Below, piece after piece: positions 12,834 through 25,791 of a stretch of DNA of 64,000 bases. The notes under the pieces were generated by a model. That model ran no database searches. It was not told the DNA's origin and saw only the letters and a program-made list of their open reading frames with translations. This DNA comes from Schizophyllum amplum. Lineage: Eukaryota; Basidiomycota; Agaricomycetes; Agaricales; Schizophyllaceae. How positions within the stretch are numbered: position 1 is the stretch's first letter; every line of letters begins with the position of its first letter. Location of the stretch: assembly GCA_007026445.1 (NCBI GenBank), contig VDMD01000016.1:372001-436000 (forward strand), read 5' to 3'. The position numbers and the translations under genes were made by a program.

Positions 12834-14660
12834 TCACTCGTCATAAATGTCATGCTTGGCATGGTTTCCGTGAACGCAGCCGATGGTTCCTCGAATAGGG
12901 TCTACTCGTAGCATGGCCGTCTGCGACGGCCAACGCGCGACGCGCCTCTTCTCATCTTGTTGGTCCCGTTGCATGCGCTCGCGTAGTGACTTCGCTTCAT
13001 CGTCGTTCGCCGGCATGGACACTGACCCAGGGAATGGCCGACGCGTGTTGAGAAACGTCTTGGTGTACTTGTTCAATGGTCGCTGGATCACATCTAACAC
13101 TTCTGGGTGTGGATCGCTTATCCAGGAGTCGCGCAACACTGCCAGGCTCCGGTGTGCCTCTGCCATGGACAGACGGGTGTCGGGAGAGCGGGTCATAGCC
13201 TGTAGGATGCTCAAGAACTCGGGAGTAAATCCCGTCAAATCCTGCAGAATATCTGAGCGCACAACCGAAGGTTCTAGAAGACTACGAACGTAGAACTGTT
13301 CCAGCATGAACATCGCGGTCTGGTAAACGTCCGCCGCAAAGGGATCAAACGGCTTCCCCGAGCTAACCTCCGGCGCACTGGTGGGTCGAGGCGCATAGTC
13401 TCGAGGAGGCGCTAGCGAGCCAGAATGCCCGTCCAAAAACACGCTCTCGCCAAAGTCGATGAAGGCATACTTGATGGGCAGATGCTCGACGACAGGAGAT
13501 AATGTGAGAGGTGCATAGCCGAAGAAGTTGATCATAACGTTCTCAGGCGAGATATCCTGGGAGGAAATGAGCCTTGGAAGCGGAGTTTTGCGTAGATCAC
13601 GCACGAGGTGGGCGATATGGTTCTCGTGTAGAAACGCGAGGCCCTGGAAATGACCATGTAGTCAGTAGAGATAGCACAAAGGACGGTATGATACTGACCT
13701 CCGTCATTTGGACACAGCACTCAATCGCAGTCTTGGGTATCCTGATCTCGCGCTGGGGAAAATCGGTCCATCTAGGCAGTACTGCGAACGTGAATTGCTC
13801 GTGCTCAATGAGCTCAAGGAAAGGAACGGTGCGGTTCCTCGGATGGGTCCGCAGATCGTGACGTGCAAGGTGTTGCATTACCCTGAGCTCGGTAAGGCCC
13901 TTGGAGTCCTGGCTGTCGGAGACGACTTTGATGACTACCTCTCGACCAGACCTATATTCTCGTCAGCGTAGCGCTCATATGTCGCAGCGGATTCACCTAC
14001 TTATTCCTTGCTGGCCAAACAGCGGCGTAGGGCTAAGCGTACATGATCAGACTAACATAATGCGCGGTAGGATCAACTCACGTAGAACGAACACATATAA
14101 CGATCAGACCCCAGGGTGCCGCAGTCATCTTGGGCGCATTGAGTTCCGTCCACACCGTAGATGCTCTCCATGTATCCAGCTGGATAAACCATCGTAGAGA
14201 ACGTGTCGGAGTCCAAGTGCTTGCGGGGCACGTAAAGCTCATAGCCGTGGCTCAGAAAGACGTTGGAAAGGTATTTCCAGACGAGATGGATGCAATTTAA
14301 GTTAGACCCTCGGTCGAGCATGTACATCTCTTTCCAAAGAGAGAGTGTCCTCGGTAGGAAGGGCTATGGAGGTGTCCATCAGAGTGAGGATCTCAGCAGA
14401 AGAACGCGCTCACCTCATTATTCTCAGCTAGATGCTGCAGCCTTGCCACTTCCACCGCATCGTTGCCCATTCGAGCGAAGTACGACTCCTGGCTTCAAGC
14501 GCGACGTGGAAGTGTCGACTCGGATAGAGGATCGATGTCCGAGCGCACAAATACTTGACGGTCCAGGAGGCAATACGTTCCCCACGTGCCTCACAGACCC
14601 TTGGACACGTAGCCCGGACACGATTTTGCAAGCTGCAATTGCGCACCGACTGCTGATCGT
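12834..14660 (-). CDS. Protein-kinase-like domain protein (5' end uncertain)
   Basis: Multi-exon minus-strand gene ending at stop 12834-12836. Kinase-fold landmarks in order: VVIKVVSDSQ (likely beta3 Lys, near 13935), an E-helix region GLAFLHENHIAHL (near 13620), catalytic loop SQDISPENVMINF (near 13540-13565, Asp and Asn kept), IDFGES (near 13450, the DFG-equivalent), and APE-like APEVSSGKPFDPFAADVYQ (near 13330-13370). Upstream exons include YCLLDRQ, ESYFARMGNDAVEVARLQHL (about 14420-14485) and FSTMVYPAGYMESIYGVDG. The glycine loop was not found, so it may be a fungal kinase-like or pseudokinase protein. Donor and acceptor choice near 14000-14100 and the start codon are guesses. Confidence 0.6.
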
Positions 14661-14888
14661 CACGCCCATCCAGCCTCTAAGAGGCGAGGCAGACCCGTGT
14701 CGATATCACCTCAAGGCTCAGGCAACTGGTAATCTGCCGTCGCGCAGTACAAGCGACCACTTATGAGTACAATGGTGCAACATGCTTGATATGATTGCAT
14801 CGGACGACTGCTGACAGAGGGCTGAATATACACAAGAAATTCCATTGTCTTTGCTGATAGATAGATATTGTGAATGGCTCTCGCCCAC

Positions 14889-17086
14889 TCACGCCAGACC
14901 CATGTCCTGCGACGACGTCAGCTTCGCCACAAAATTAGCCAAACCAGCTCACCTTCTCGATCATCTTCCTCGCAATCGGGTGGAAGGCTGTCTTCTGTTT
15001 CTCGTACGCTTTCAATGCAGCCTCACGGTTCGCCAAGAAGGCGCTCCGGAACACTGGCCGGTTGAACTTCATGCGCCCCTTGACGCTGCCTCCAGGTTCT
15101 GCGCCGATGACCCAGTCCACCGCCGCCTGCGCGTAGGCCTGCGCTGCGTCGGATGCAGGGTCCTGCAGCGCGATCGCGTAGAAGCGCAACCGAATTTCGG
15201 CGTTTGGCGTCATAGCGATGTTGTAGAGCTCCCCAAGGTGCCGCACGTGCGACAGAGGCAGCGCCGCATATGTCTGCAGACGCTCTAGGAAGACGACCTT
15301 CTGGTTCGAGTCGAAGGTCGTCAGGTCGTCGGCGGTGAAGTCGAGGGTGTCAACCTCGCTTGTCCGTGCCGAGTCCCAGCGTGCCGCAAGCCCATACGCC
15401 GCCTCCGCGAGCGACGTGTCGTACTCCATCTTCACTGGCAGCTCCATCCCCTCACCGTAGAACCATCCATCCCAGTCGATGCTGTCCAGCGCGGCTATCT
15501 TCTCGTCGCCGCCGTGGTCCATGAACCACCCATACAGGTGCTCCTTCCACTGGCCCGTCGTGATGCTCTTCCCTGAGAATGTCTCCACGTAGTCGCGGAT
15601 GTACGGCAAGAATACGTCCAGCCCGCCCACGGTCTGCTCTAGATGAAGAATGAGGTTCGCGCCCTTGTCGTACGGGATGCTGCTGTACGCGTCGTCCGGG
15701 TCCTCGCCGAATGCGAAATCGATCACCAGGCGCTGGTACCGCGGCGTCCGCTCGTACTGCCTCAATGCGTCCTTCATCGCCTTCTCGCCAATCACATATG
15801 AAAACCTCGCGCCGCGGGCGAGTGTAGGACCTGCTGCAACAGCCGCTCCATGTAGTTCGTCCACCCCTCGTTCAGCCAGAAGTGCGACGCGTGCGCATGG
15901 GTAACCCCGTTACCGAAGAATGAGTGAGTCATCTCGTGCACAACCACGTCCACCAGTGTTCGGTCGCCCGTCAGCAACGTCGGTGTCAGGAATGACAAGC
16001 ATGCGTTCTCCATTCCGCCGTAGGGAATGAGGGCGGCAGCACAAGCAGGTCGTACACACCGAACCGGTACGGGCCAACGATGTTCTCCTCTGCGGCGAGG
16101 AATTTCGCAGTGTCCTCGCAGAACTCCCAGTATGCCGCGTCAATCAGTTCCGGTTCCGCCCAGATGCCCGTCGACCACGGTTTGCCTTCGATAGCGGGGA
16201 ATGCACGGTAGCGCACGTTACCGCATGCGATCGCGATGAGATATGAGGGGATGGGCACTGGCTGCTTGTATGTGTACGTGACGACGTCCTTGCCTATTTC
16301 CTTTCCCGCATGTGCGGGTCCATCGGACGGCGGAGACGCGCGTATCGCTGAGAGGAGAACGGGGAGGACGGAGGTGACGTTGGCGGAGTAGGTCTACTTG
16401 CGGTCAGAGGAAGGAAGACTGCGTATGTTGAAATGGACCTACGATCTTGACAGAGGGAGTGTCCTGAACTGGGGCCAAGGCGCGCGCATATATGGGCTGG
16501 CATTGACTAAACAAGTATGGAAACTGTTTGCCCTGCGTCTGCCTGAACGGGTGACATTAGCCCCTAATCGCGCCTCAGGAACATCCGTACGCACTCTTTA
16601 TCCAACCACTGCAGCGCCAGGCACTGCTTCTGCGTCTTGTATGCGATTTTGACCTTCACCAGAGCGTTCACATCGTACTTGATGGGGAAGGAGATGTGCA
16701 GGGCAGATCCCATAACAGCATGTTTGGGTTTGATTTCGAACTGATATGGAGATCAGAAGGAATTCACGGCATAGAGTACCGATGGACGCACCAGCGCATC
16801 CGTCCCATCCACCGTCGCGCTCTCGATGTCAAGATCGAGGGCGTCGAAGCTGGATGCGCCGTCAGCTCTATGTTGGTCGCCGTCAAACTGCGAGTACGCA
16901 CATAACTTCTTCCACCCCATCCTGAAGCACACGCAGGTCGTGCGTCGCCGCGCCTGCAAGGACCTCGTTGTCAAAGTCCACATCCCAGTCGAAGTGAACG
17001 TGCTGGCTCGCAACTGCGAGGTAGTTCGACTGCGTCGTCGGATCGACGTCAGTCGTTGCCAGCGTGGTAATCCCTGCGCGTTGCAT
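14889..17086 (-). CDS. Leukotriene A4 hydrolase-type aminopeptidase (M1), two one-base frame breaks
   Basis: Bifunctional zinc aminopeptidase/epoxide hydrolase family, cytosolic and nuclear in fungi. Start taken at ATG 17086, just before [14 protein letters not shown]. In order: N-terminal beta domain ([19 protein letters not shown], [19 protein letters not shown]), [17 protein letters not shown] and [22 protein letters not shown], the GGMEN exopeptidase motif (near 16020), zinc site [14 protein letters not shown] with the third ligand in [14 protein letters not shown] (near 15860-15930), and the helical C-terminal domain [15 protein letters not shown] last intron (about 14907-14952) joins MIEK to a five-codon exon DMGLA and stop 14889-14891. 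The frame shifts at 16023-16025 (GGG, one G apparently missing, just before GGMEN) and at 15801-15804 (AAAA, one A missing). Both sit in the catalytic core of a conserved enzyme. Confidence 0.88.
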
Positions 17087-18458
17087 CCTGGTCGTGGCTA
17101 CTTTTCTAGCGGTCCCAATGGATGTGGTGGTCGTGATGGTCGAAGAAAAGCCGTTCCAGTGCCGGTATCGGGCGATCAGGACGTGGGCGGCGGGCCCACA
17201 TGGTGTCGCGCGCCGAGGTCCGGGTCTTGCTCGGACCACGGGGACCAACAAGTCGGAGAGGCTTCCGTGCAGCTGACGCGTCGTGCTGCGGCGGGCGAAG
17301 GCGAGCAACATGGACATCCGACGTGGATGTCGCCGTCGTCGTGCTCATCGTTCGCCGTGGTGATGGAGTTCGCGGTCGCTTGGTCCGTGCGTGGTCGACA
17401 TGCTGAGTTCTCGAGCCACCATCACTTGAATCACGTGCAAAAGGTTCGACTTGCAACGAACATCGTCGTAGTGATATGGAGCCTCTCCTCACCTCCCTAC
17501 ATGTTGGTTTGATGCTGGTAGCATTTTCGATACAATACTATTTCCTTGCGCGCAATCTCGTGCACACGACAAGACCAGATACTTGCAATTGAAGATCGTC
17601 GTGAGTTACTGAGCTGATTTGACGTCGGTGGTTTGTTGCAAGAGGAATGACTCGCTGTAAGCTAAGGAGATTCGCGTGTCGCAACTTCGACAGACTCAGG
17701 AAGCACAGCGCCTCGTTTGGCCAGTGATCATGCAGGAGACAGGCGGTGTGGAATTGTGACATGGATGCAGCGGCGCCCGAATCGGGCTTTGCCTGACCCC
17801 AAGTGCTCACGCTCGGGCAAACACAGAACCTTCAAGAACGATGCCGCATCGATGTGGCTGGATTGGCTGCACATATTTCGGAGACGTCTTAAGTGCGGTG
17901 AACATGTTGACAGTTGCAGGATCGGGTCGTGTGAGTCTGACAATGTCCATCCCGCGTCCGTAGACAAACCAAGCTTGCGATGGAGTGAACATTGAGTAGA
18001 CAACCTCCTGGCTCAGTTGTCAGTCATCTTCAGCCACATACGACTTTGGCGCCTGCTGACGTGCGCGAAGGATGAATTGGACCCTGGGAATCCGGTACAT
18101 CATCCACGTTCTTGAACTCGTGGCAAGATAACGAGCTTCGCGCCGTAAACTGTGTCTTCCATCCGCAAGTCTGTTCCTTGAGCACATAGATGCGACTGCC
18201 TGTTGTGCGCGTATAGGAGAACAGCCGGCGCAGGAATGCAGCCATTCGGGACGCGACTGGGCAGGAAGGCAAGATGACGAAGGAAGTCAACATGTGGCCA
18301 GAAAAGGACAAGGGGTCCCGCCCTGTGATCGGAACGGAATTGAATCTGACACCCCACGTGTCGTCATCAAAGTGTGATCGACCCGTGTACAAGCGGCTCA
18401 TCGTCTTCCTTTCTCTCCTCCTCCTTCGTGCGTTGTACTCGTCGCTCTCAACGCCGCA
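17087..18458. other. Divergent intergenic region, LTA4H / Rxt3-like
   Basis: About 1.37 kb between two divergently transcribed housekeeping-type genes. The open frame at 17317 merely extends the LTA4H frame upstream of the chosen ATG and is low-complexity. The minus frame 18030-18599 overlaps the Rxt3-like start and shows no domain. Presumably a bidirectional promoter. Confidence 0.4.
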
Positions 18459-21400
18459 ATGAACGTCGCCGACCTGCTGCAAGAGTCCCCGTCCGGCGAC
18501 AAAGCCCGTCGGCAAACGCAGAACAGAGAACGCGACCGTGACGCCCGCGATCAGCCGCCGCCCCATGCCCCCGACCGTCAGCCAGCCCCGGACCAGCAAC
18601 CGCCCCCGCGAGACAGCTGGAACAAGTACGACCGCTTTGCCGGCGAGAGGAGGGACAAATGGCCGCCCCCGATTATGTCTGGGGGCGGCGACGGGTACGG
18701 GTACCGCGGCATGCGCGAAACCGCGGGGCCTGGCTGGCCGCCGTACCAGCCAGTCCCGAGCGACGCGCGTCAGCGTCCCGGAATGCTCGCGGCGGCTCTG
18801 CCAACATGTCGGGGCCGATAAACTACCCAGTGACTATCACACGCACCCCTCGCACGCGTCGGCCCCTCCCGGCCCCGCGCCCATGTACCCGCCCTCGATG
18901 CTCGGTCCCGGCGCGGTCCAGGGCCAACGCCCCCTCCCGATAGGCCTCAGCAGCTCCCCCGGCGCCTCCTCAGGCCCTATGCTCAGTGGATATGCCGATC
19001 CGTCGCCCTTCCACGGTGCTTCGGCCCCCTCCATCACCGGCCCCGGCCAGCCGCCGGGCCCGCCGCCGCCGCCCGTGTCCGGTCCTTCGAGCCAAGCACC
19101 ACGACGGTCCCAGACGCTGCAGGGGCCCGCGCAGCCACAACGCTCCCCCGCGATGAACACTCTGCGCTCGGAAATGCAAATCGGCCCGGGCTGGGGCCCG
19201 GGCAGCGGTCGTCCACCCATGAGCGCCGCAGAAATGATGGACCAAGAACGCGAGCGCGAGCGCGAGCGCTCGCGTCTGCTGCAAATGGAGTGGGAGAGAG
19301 ATCGTGACCGGGAGCGTCGGAAGGCTATGAAGCCTGCAGGTGCGTGCGCTGCGCACTGTACGAGAATGCTTTGTGCTGATTTTTCCGATTAATGAAGACG
19401 ACCCGTACAAGCACCCACCCCCCGCGAGGCGCGACTCAAATCCCAATATCAACCCCAACCTGAATCCCTCTGCCCTCAGTCGAGCAAACGCTCGGCCCCT
19501 GCAAAGAAGCGCGACCACAGCAAGAAGGAGCGCGAAGTCATCTCGGTAGAAGACGACGACGGCCAGCGCGACGCCGAAGTTGAGATGCGTACCCGCCACA
19601 TCCAGCCGCAGCAGCTTCGTCCATCCAGGGAACAAGTGCAGGGCGAGCTCGTGGTTCTCCATCCCCATGCACCCGCTACTCAGACGATGGCTCCACCCCC
19701 GGGCATGATCGGCTACGGTCACCACGACATGCGCGAGCGTGATCGGGATCGCGAGCGCCTGGGTCTGCCCCCGCATTCTGGTCACCCCAACCTGCCCCCA
19801 CCGCACCATCCGGCTCAGATGATGTACCCGACGCCCCCCGCGCCGCCGCCAGGCCAGTACGCGCAGATGAATCGCGGGGATCCCCTGCGCCCGTTTCAGA
19901 ATCAATTCCACACGGGGTGGGTTCAGGAAGAGCCAGTCTCTCTGTCGGGGTCGCCACAGCCGCTCGGCCGCGAGCGTGAGCTACGCGAGAGGGAACGCGA
20001 GAGGGACCGGGATCGGGATCGTCGCAAGTCCAAGTCAGGCAAGCCGCGCGAATTCCACGAGCGAGATCGCGACCGCGAGAGGCGCGAACGTCGCAGCGAG
20101 CTCATGAACATGATGTACGAGCCACCCGTGTACAACGATCCGTACGCGGAGCGCGGGGCGCGTGAGATGTACCCCGAGAAGATTGCGCTGGAGCAGGGGG
20201 CATTCGTGGTCGAATGGGAACGCGAGAAAGAGGTGTGCGCGAAGGCGACGATCGACCTGGGTATACATGTGTACCCTCGCATCCCTTTCCCCTACTTCTT
20301 CGACATCGCGCCCGGCACCGCCAAGCCGGAGGAAGCTGACGAAAAGCGCGCCGAAGCCGACACCGCCCCTGTGGAAGCGGTGGAGGTCGACACGGAGACG
20401 CGCACCACCGTGCTCATCCCAGCTGCACATCTTCCCAGCGAAAGGCCGCCGCGCCCACGGGTGTGGGGCGGCGGCCTCGTACCTCCACCAGGCTACGAGG
20501 AGTCGCGTCGACGGCGTCGCAGTCGTGATCAGGAGAGCGACACGCGCGGGCGGCGGCGCATATACACGGATGACTCGGACCTCTTCACCTGCGCCGTGCA
20601 CGCTGGCTGGACAACGTGGAGTGCGGGACGCCGTGCGCGGCTGGAAGGATGGGATATGCGGGTAGAGCTGCGCGTCTTGCGATGTGCATCCAGTTGTGCG
20701 AACGGCGCAGTTGGTGGTGGCGGGAAAGAAGAGCTCGTCGGCCGGTTCGTGGGCGGACTGGGTGAGCGGTATCATGGGGCACGGCCAGAGGAGTGGCCTG
20801 AGGAAGATAGCGACGATGATGAGCAGGACGACGGAACAGCCATGACAAGCGCAGGCTGGGGAACCGGACACGACGGCAGCGCAATTGAGCTGCTCAAGGT
20901 TGAGTTTGTCAAGGTGGGCAGCCTGCCGTGCTTCGTGTCTCATGCTTTGTTAAACACTTTGAGCAGGGCATCTCGCATTCACTTGGACTCAAGAATCGGG
21001 ACCAGCGGATCGCAGAGTACAGCGAGCGGAATGTCGCACTGTCATCGCCGTCGGCGTCGCCCCCACGCGGGGGTATACGCTCTCGCAAATTGCGAAGGGC
21101 CTGGCCGGGTGCGCTGCCAAATGCCATACCCATCATACCCCTGCTGCAATTGGAGGAGTCGCTGCAGCGCGAGCATCTGCGTCCACCATCGATTCTTGAC
21201 CTCGACGTGGATAGGCGAGTCATGGAAGTCCGCACAGTGAAGTTGGCCTACGGGAAGGAGAACAAGGGGCTATGCGCTGGGTGAGCCGTGCTGTTGCAGG
21301 GATTTTTCTATATCGTGCTTATGCCTTGGTCAGATACAAGTATGATCCAGATACTCTGAAGAGCGTCCTATTCCCTCACCGATCCGCCGAGCGTCCGACG

Positions 21401-21976
21401 AAGCGGCGAAGGCTTGACGACGACGACATGAATCCGGATGTGATGATGGATCAGCCCGCTCTGTCGGCCGATGGAGAGGAAGGCGGGGATGAGGCACGTC
21501 GGCCGATCATCCTGGAGTCAGCACACGAGCGCTATCTCCTCACGCCAACGAAGCAAGACTCGTACAGCTTGTCCCTCGTGGGCGAGGGGACTGCGAAGAC
21601 GGGCGTGAATGGTAGTTCGGGCGATGTTCCATCAACGCTTGAAGACGAGGCACCGATGGCGGAGGCGGCGGGATCGCCCAAAGAGCCTGGCGAGGTAGAG
21701 GAGGAGCCTACACCTGTCGTCAACGGTGCAGGGAGCAATGGCGAACCGAAGCTGGAGGATGCCGGCTCTGCGTCTGCTGAGCCACGCTCACGCCGCATCG
21801 GCAAGCGGAAAGGCGTCGCACGCAAGGAGCCTCTGAGGTATGCGTTGCCGCCGGCACAACGTGTTGCAGACAACTTGGACGTGGATGCGTTCAAGTTCTC
21901 AGAAGGAGGTTTGGAATGTGGGGAGAAAGCCATCCGCATCGTCGCGTGGAAGTACGTTCCCGTTGAGGCATTGTGA
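18459..21976 (+). CDS. Rxt3-like subunit of the Rpd3L histone deacetylase complex
   Basis: Nuclear transcriptional co-repressor component by family. The N-terminal half is low-complexity (Pro/Ser-rich, then Arg-Glu-Asp tracts such as RERERERERSRLLQ and RERERERDRDRDRR). The diagnostic part is near 20550-20910: RRRIYTDDSDLFTCAVHAGW, an acidic stretch, then AGWGTGHDGSAIELLKVEFV, matching the Rxt3 family pattern. After a short intron comes LKNRDQRIAEYSER (20985-21030); another intron (21285-21350) leads to YKYDPDTLKSVLFP and a bipartite basic stretch RPTKRRRLDDDD, a likely nuclear signal. The C terminus ends KYVPVEAL. Frame changes occur near 18811-18816 (GGGG) and at 19473-19475 (CCC in CTGCCCTCAG), each explained by one missing base; a normal intron sits at about 19339-19396. 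A conserved single-copy-type gene, so errors are likelier than decay. Confidence 0.75.
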
Positions 21977-22275
21977 GTGACGGTGGTTGCACGCCTGTTT
22001 TGGAACCTGTATTTGTTGCTACATTTTTTGTGCCTTGCTATGTTATCTGTAGACTGACACGACCATTTATTGCTCTTCCTTTTGTTCTGCTCGCTTCAAA
22101 GTCTATGTAGCCCCACAAGACCGTGTTCGTTCTTGGTTCGTCCACCCACGCAGGCCCACGCGCGGCCTCGGAACGGAACCAAAAAAAACGTATAAAACAC
22201 GAACAAGGACTGCCTTTTTGGGACTTGCTGCCGTCAACCACTGTCAGTCACAACCCCGCGTCAGCTGTGTCAATC

Positions 22276-23560
22276 ATGACGAGTCAGCTGAGCCTGAAGT
22301 CGGCTCTTAAGGTTAGCTGTTGGTTAGCTGCTTACTCTGACCAGGGATGGTTGTTGATATGCGAGATAGATGCGCGATGGGCGCGAGATCCCAGTCGTGG
22401 GCTTTGGTACAGCCCAGGACATCTTGGGCGAGAGGGCAGGGTCTGACCATCTACAGGGACATACGAGATGGAAGGGAAGCAGGCGTACGATGCGGTCAAG
22501 GCTGCGCTTGAGGTAAGAGCCTGAGCGTGACTTCGCTGAGGAACACGGGGCACGCTGACGCAAGATTGCCAGACGGGCTACCGCCACATCGTAAGCGCTT
22601 ATAGTTTGTTTCCCAGAAAGGAACGAACCTTTGACCTTGCACTCAGGACTCAGCCGCATGGTACGAAAACGAGCGTGAGGTCGGTCAGGCCATCCTCGAC
22701 TTCTGCAAAGAAAGTGGTGTCCCGCGCGAGGAAATTTTCTATACGACCAAGCTCAAGCTTAACAACGGGTATGCGAAGGTCAAGGCCGCTATCAAGCGCT
22801 CGCTCGACGAATGCGGCCTCGGCTACATCGACCTCTACCTAATTCACGGGCCGATAGGTGGCCCACAGGCAAGGAAGGAGAGCTGGCAGGCGATCTGTGA
22901 TGTGCAGAAGGAGGAGGGCACGCTGAAGACATGCGGAATTAGCACGTACGGTGTTAAGCACATCCGCGAGATGGAGACCTATGGGCTGCCGATGCCAGTC
23001 GTACACCAGGTATGCAGAAAAGTTTATGAGAGTACGAATCACGAAGGCTGACCGTGCGTAGATCGACCTGCACCCCTTCCAGACACGCCAGGCCATTGTG
23101 GTCGCGTCCAAAAAGCACGGTATGACGATGGAGGTATGACGCGGCTTTTGACTGTCCTGGCGCATCGTAGACTGATGTCGACATGTAGGCTTGGGCACCC
23201 CTCGTCCGTGCAATGCGCTTTGACCACTGGGCAATTGTCCGGATGGCGAAGGAGCACAAGAAGGAGCCCGCGCAAATCCTCCTTCGCTACTCCTTGCAAA
23301 AGGTGGGCTACCCTAGAGGTTGACAATCGTTACACTGCTGAAACAGATTTTCGTGCAGGGCTACGTCCCGCTTCCGAAGACCGCTAACAAAAACCGGATT
23401 GTATCCAACACCAACATCTTTGACTTTGAGCTTACCGAGGTCGAGATGGCAGATCTGGACGGACTCGATGAAGGTGAGCTGAACCTGATGAGCTAGTGTC
23501 ATGCGCTAACTCCGTCTTACAGGTCTAGTCACGGACTGGGACCCCACGACAGAACCATAG
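22276..23560 (+). CDS. Aldo-keto reductase
   Basis: NADPH-dependent carbonyl reductase with TIM-barrel fold. Five or more short introns, all with GT-AG ends and frame kept. The exon chain runs MTSQLSLKSALK, DGREIPVVGFGT, EMEGKQAYDAVKAALE, GYRHIDSAAWYENEREVGQA, and so on to GLVTDWDPTTEP and stop 23558-23560. The catalytic tetrad is visible: Asp in HIDSAAWY, Tyr in WYENE, Lys in YTTKLK, His in YLIHGP. The cofactor end is VPLPKTANKNRIVSN. Length of roughly 290 residues is normal. Related fungal enzymes reduce aldehydes and glyoxals; substrate not deducible. No lesion found. Confidence 0.9.
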
Positions 23561-25791
23561 ATATACTAGGGGGCATATAGTCTAGAATATGACCTACAAA
23601 AATATATAGAGCCCTGAACGACACAACCACGGCGGTCAATGAGCCTCAGCGTCTGTAGTACCGCTCACAAGCGCAGCGTGCTGCGCCTCTGTCAATGTAC
23701 TGTGTGTTGCATCATAGGCTCTCCGTGTCCGGCTCGCAAGCGAGCTCGCGTCCTTGGGACCACCTCGCAAAGGAGATAACGCCGCAGGACAGATCCCCCG
23801 TAAAACAATCCCCAGTAAAAACAATCCCCCGTAAAAACATAAGTAGTTGTGGAAGCGCAGCCGAAGCCATGCCGCCAGAGCCCCCGTAAAAACAGACAGG
23901 AAGACATCCCTGCTCCAATAACAATAGACGTAGCAGCGCCACGAGATGCCCCATAAACATCAGACGGAGGTGACCGTCGTAACGAGGAGAGGCGAACTTC
24001 GAGCGGCAAGAAGCCTGAGCGTGCGGCGAGGCATGCGTGGCGCACTGTGTGCTGCCAGCCAATACAGCTGCCGCTCGGACCTCTACATCCGATCTCCGTC
24101 CGGTCACCCACGTATAACCCCCAGAAAACACAGAAAGCAACGGAGCAATGCCTCGAAGCTAGAGCCCCCGTAAACACGATACAGGATGAATATCCCGTCT
24201 GAGCGGAAAGGCGACAGACGACGATGGGCATAGGGAGCGTGAGGCGCACCACGTGCAGTGCGCTACGCGCCACTAGCACAGGGACGTCTAGCCCGCGGCT
24301 CGACCATGATTGCCCCTCGCCGACCGTGCCTCTTCGCCGTATCCCACATAAACACATGCACCGTCGAGACATTGCGGCCACGACGTGCGCGCCACGCTAT
24401 CTTTGGGTCGCGCGACGCTGATCCCGAAGGATCTGCCAGCAGTCTGCCGGTACGGTCCACCCTTCTTTCGAAGAGCAGAGAAACGAGCACGGTAACGGAC
24501 AGCCAACCCGACCGTGTCGTTGGCCTTGTCTTGTATCCGTTATCGTGCGTCGCACCGGGGTTCGTTCCGGATTTGTTGGCCGCGCTTATTGCCCCGCAAT
24601 GTCGAGGGCTTGTTCTATGAATCAACGTTAGATGCACGAAGCCCACGAAGTATGCGATAAATGACATACTACGTTTGTCGGCAGTCCATTTAAGTCGCGT
24701 CTTGGTCCCTTTTTCTGTGGGACGATAGCAGATGAACATCACGGTCGATAGTTAGGGAGATGTTCAACTCACTTCCTCCTCTTTTCGGTTCAGTCGTTGT
24801 CTTGCGCTGAGCTCAGGACAAGGGTCAATCTGGCGTACATGGCTACAAGACGTGTTACGCACATTTGCTCCCTTTTTGTGGCTTTATGTCGGGTTCTGGA
24901 GCAGGAAGTTGGTATAAGTGTCATGCCGGAAACCAAGGGAGAGAGCGGTGAAGGGCTATGACTGACTTCTTCGTGTTACCTGATGTAAAACAATCATCCA
25001 TGAGCAAGAGTACAAGCCACCGGCATTCATGCCACACACCTTCTTCCATCCATTCTATTCCTTTTTTTTCTGATGGCCACGGACGAATCAACGGCGACAC
25101 GGGGATATGTGGCAAGGCGACGCACTGGTCTTCTGGGTCTTGATGTCCGGCGTGGCGTCCTGTGGAGACATGTTGGTTCACATGGGGCGTGCGATCAGCA
25201 GCGGGATCACGCACTGTCGTCCTAGAGGGCGTGCCACAAAGCTGAGTGGGGTCGGGCACGATGGCGGGCGAGCACGAACCTCTCGTCGGTGTCGGTGGTG
25301 GGGGTAGGTAAGAAAGAAAGGTGGAAGGGCCAAAGCGCCTTATGTAATGCTGTGGATCAGATTCAAACTCAGCTAAGCGCCGAGAGGGCACAATGGGAAC
25401 AATGGAGGCCGCGAAGGGTCATGCGTGAGAACTTCGAAGCAGTGTCTCGGCCTGACGCCGGTGATGCGTGTTTGCCCGGTCGTGGAGAGAGCAGATAGTA
25501 CTCGCAGCTTGCTCTATGCAAGATCAGAGGCATCCAGAAAGCAAAGGGGATGTGTCATGGCTGGAGGTGACGATGAACAGTGGCATTCCCGTTTATCACG
25601 TGCACGTTGAATAAAGTCACGATCACGTGGCAGATCAAACGCGTGCCTCTCCCAAGTTGGGCGCGCGTCGCGCGTTCCAGCGTCCAGCAAGACGTTACAA
25701 TCAGGATGTGACCAGACAGGTCAAAGAATCTACAGTAGCTGATAAGCTATCGTACTGCAACGTAGTAGTGGATCTTTCACATTAACTATGT
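23561..25791. other. Gene-free stretch with degenerate repeats
   Basis: No domain-bearing frame. The open frame 24381-23692 (minus) is made partly of the repeat at 23793-23895 and looks non-coding. A T/A-rich and then mixed sequence follows. A segment around 25290-25440 resembles one at 59330-59470, suggesting a dispersed element. This stretch lies between the 3' ends of the reductase and the phosphatase, so it is a long convergent intergenic region. Confidence 0.45.
23793..23895. repeat. Short degenerate repeat, CCCCGTAAAAACA-type
   Basis: The core CCCC(G/A)TAAAA(A)CA recurs at 23794-23808, 23810-23823, 23826-23838 and 23881-23893, with weaker relatives near 24112, 24165 and 24347. The first three copies are about 16 bp apart. 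Confidence 0.6.

Noticed and set aside
18970..20943. Minus-strand frames of about 300 codons
   Set aside because: Antisense to the Rxt3-like gene, whose plus-strand exons carry the recognised motifs.
23692..24381. 229-codon minus-strand frame
   Set aside because: Partly built from the short repeat; Cys/Gly/Phe-rich low-complexity sequence, no domain.
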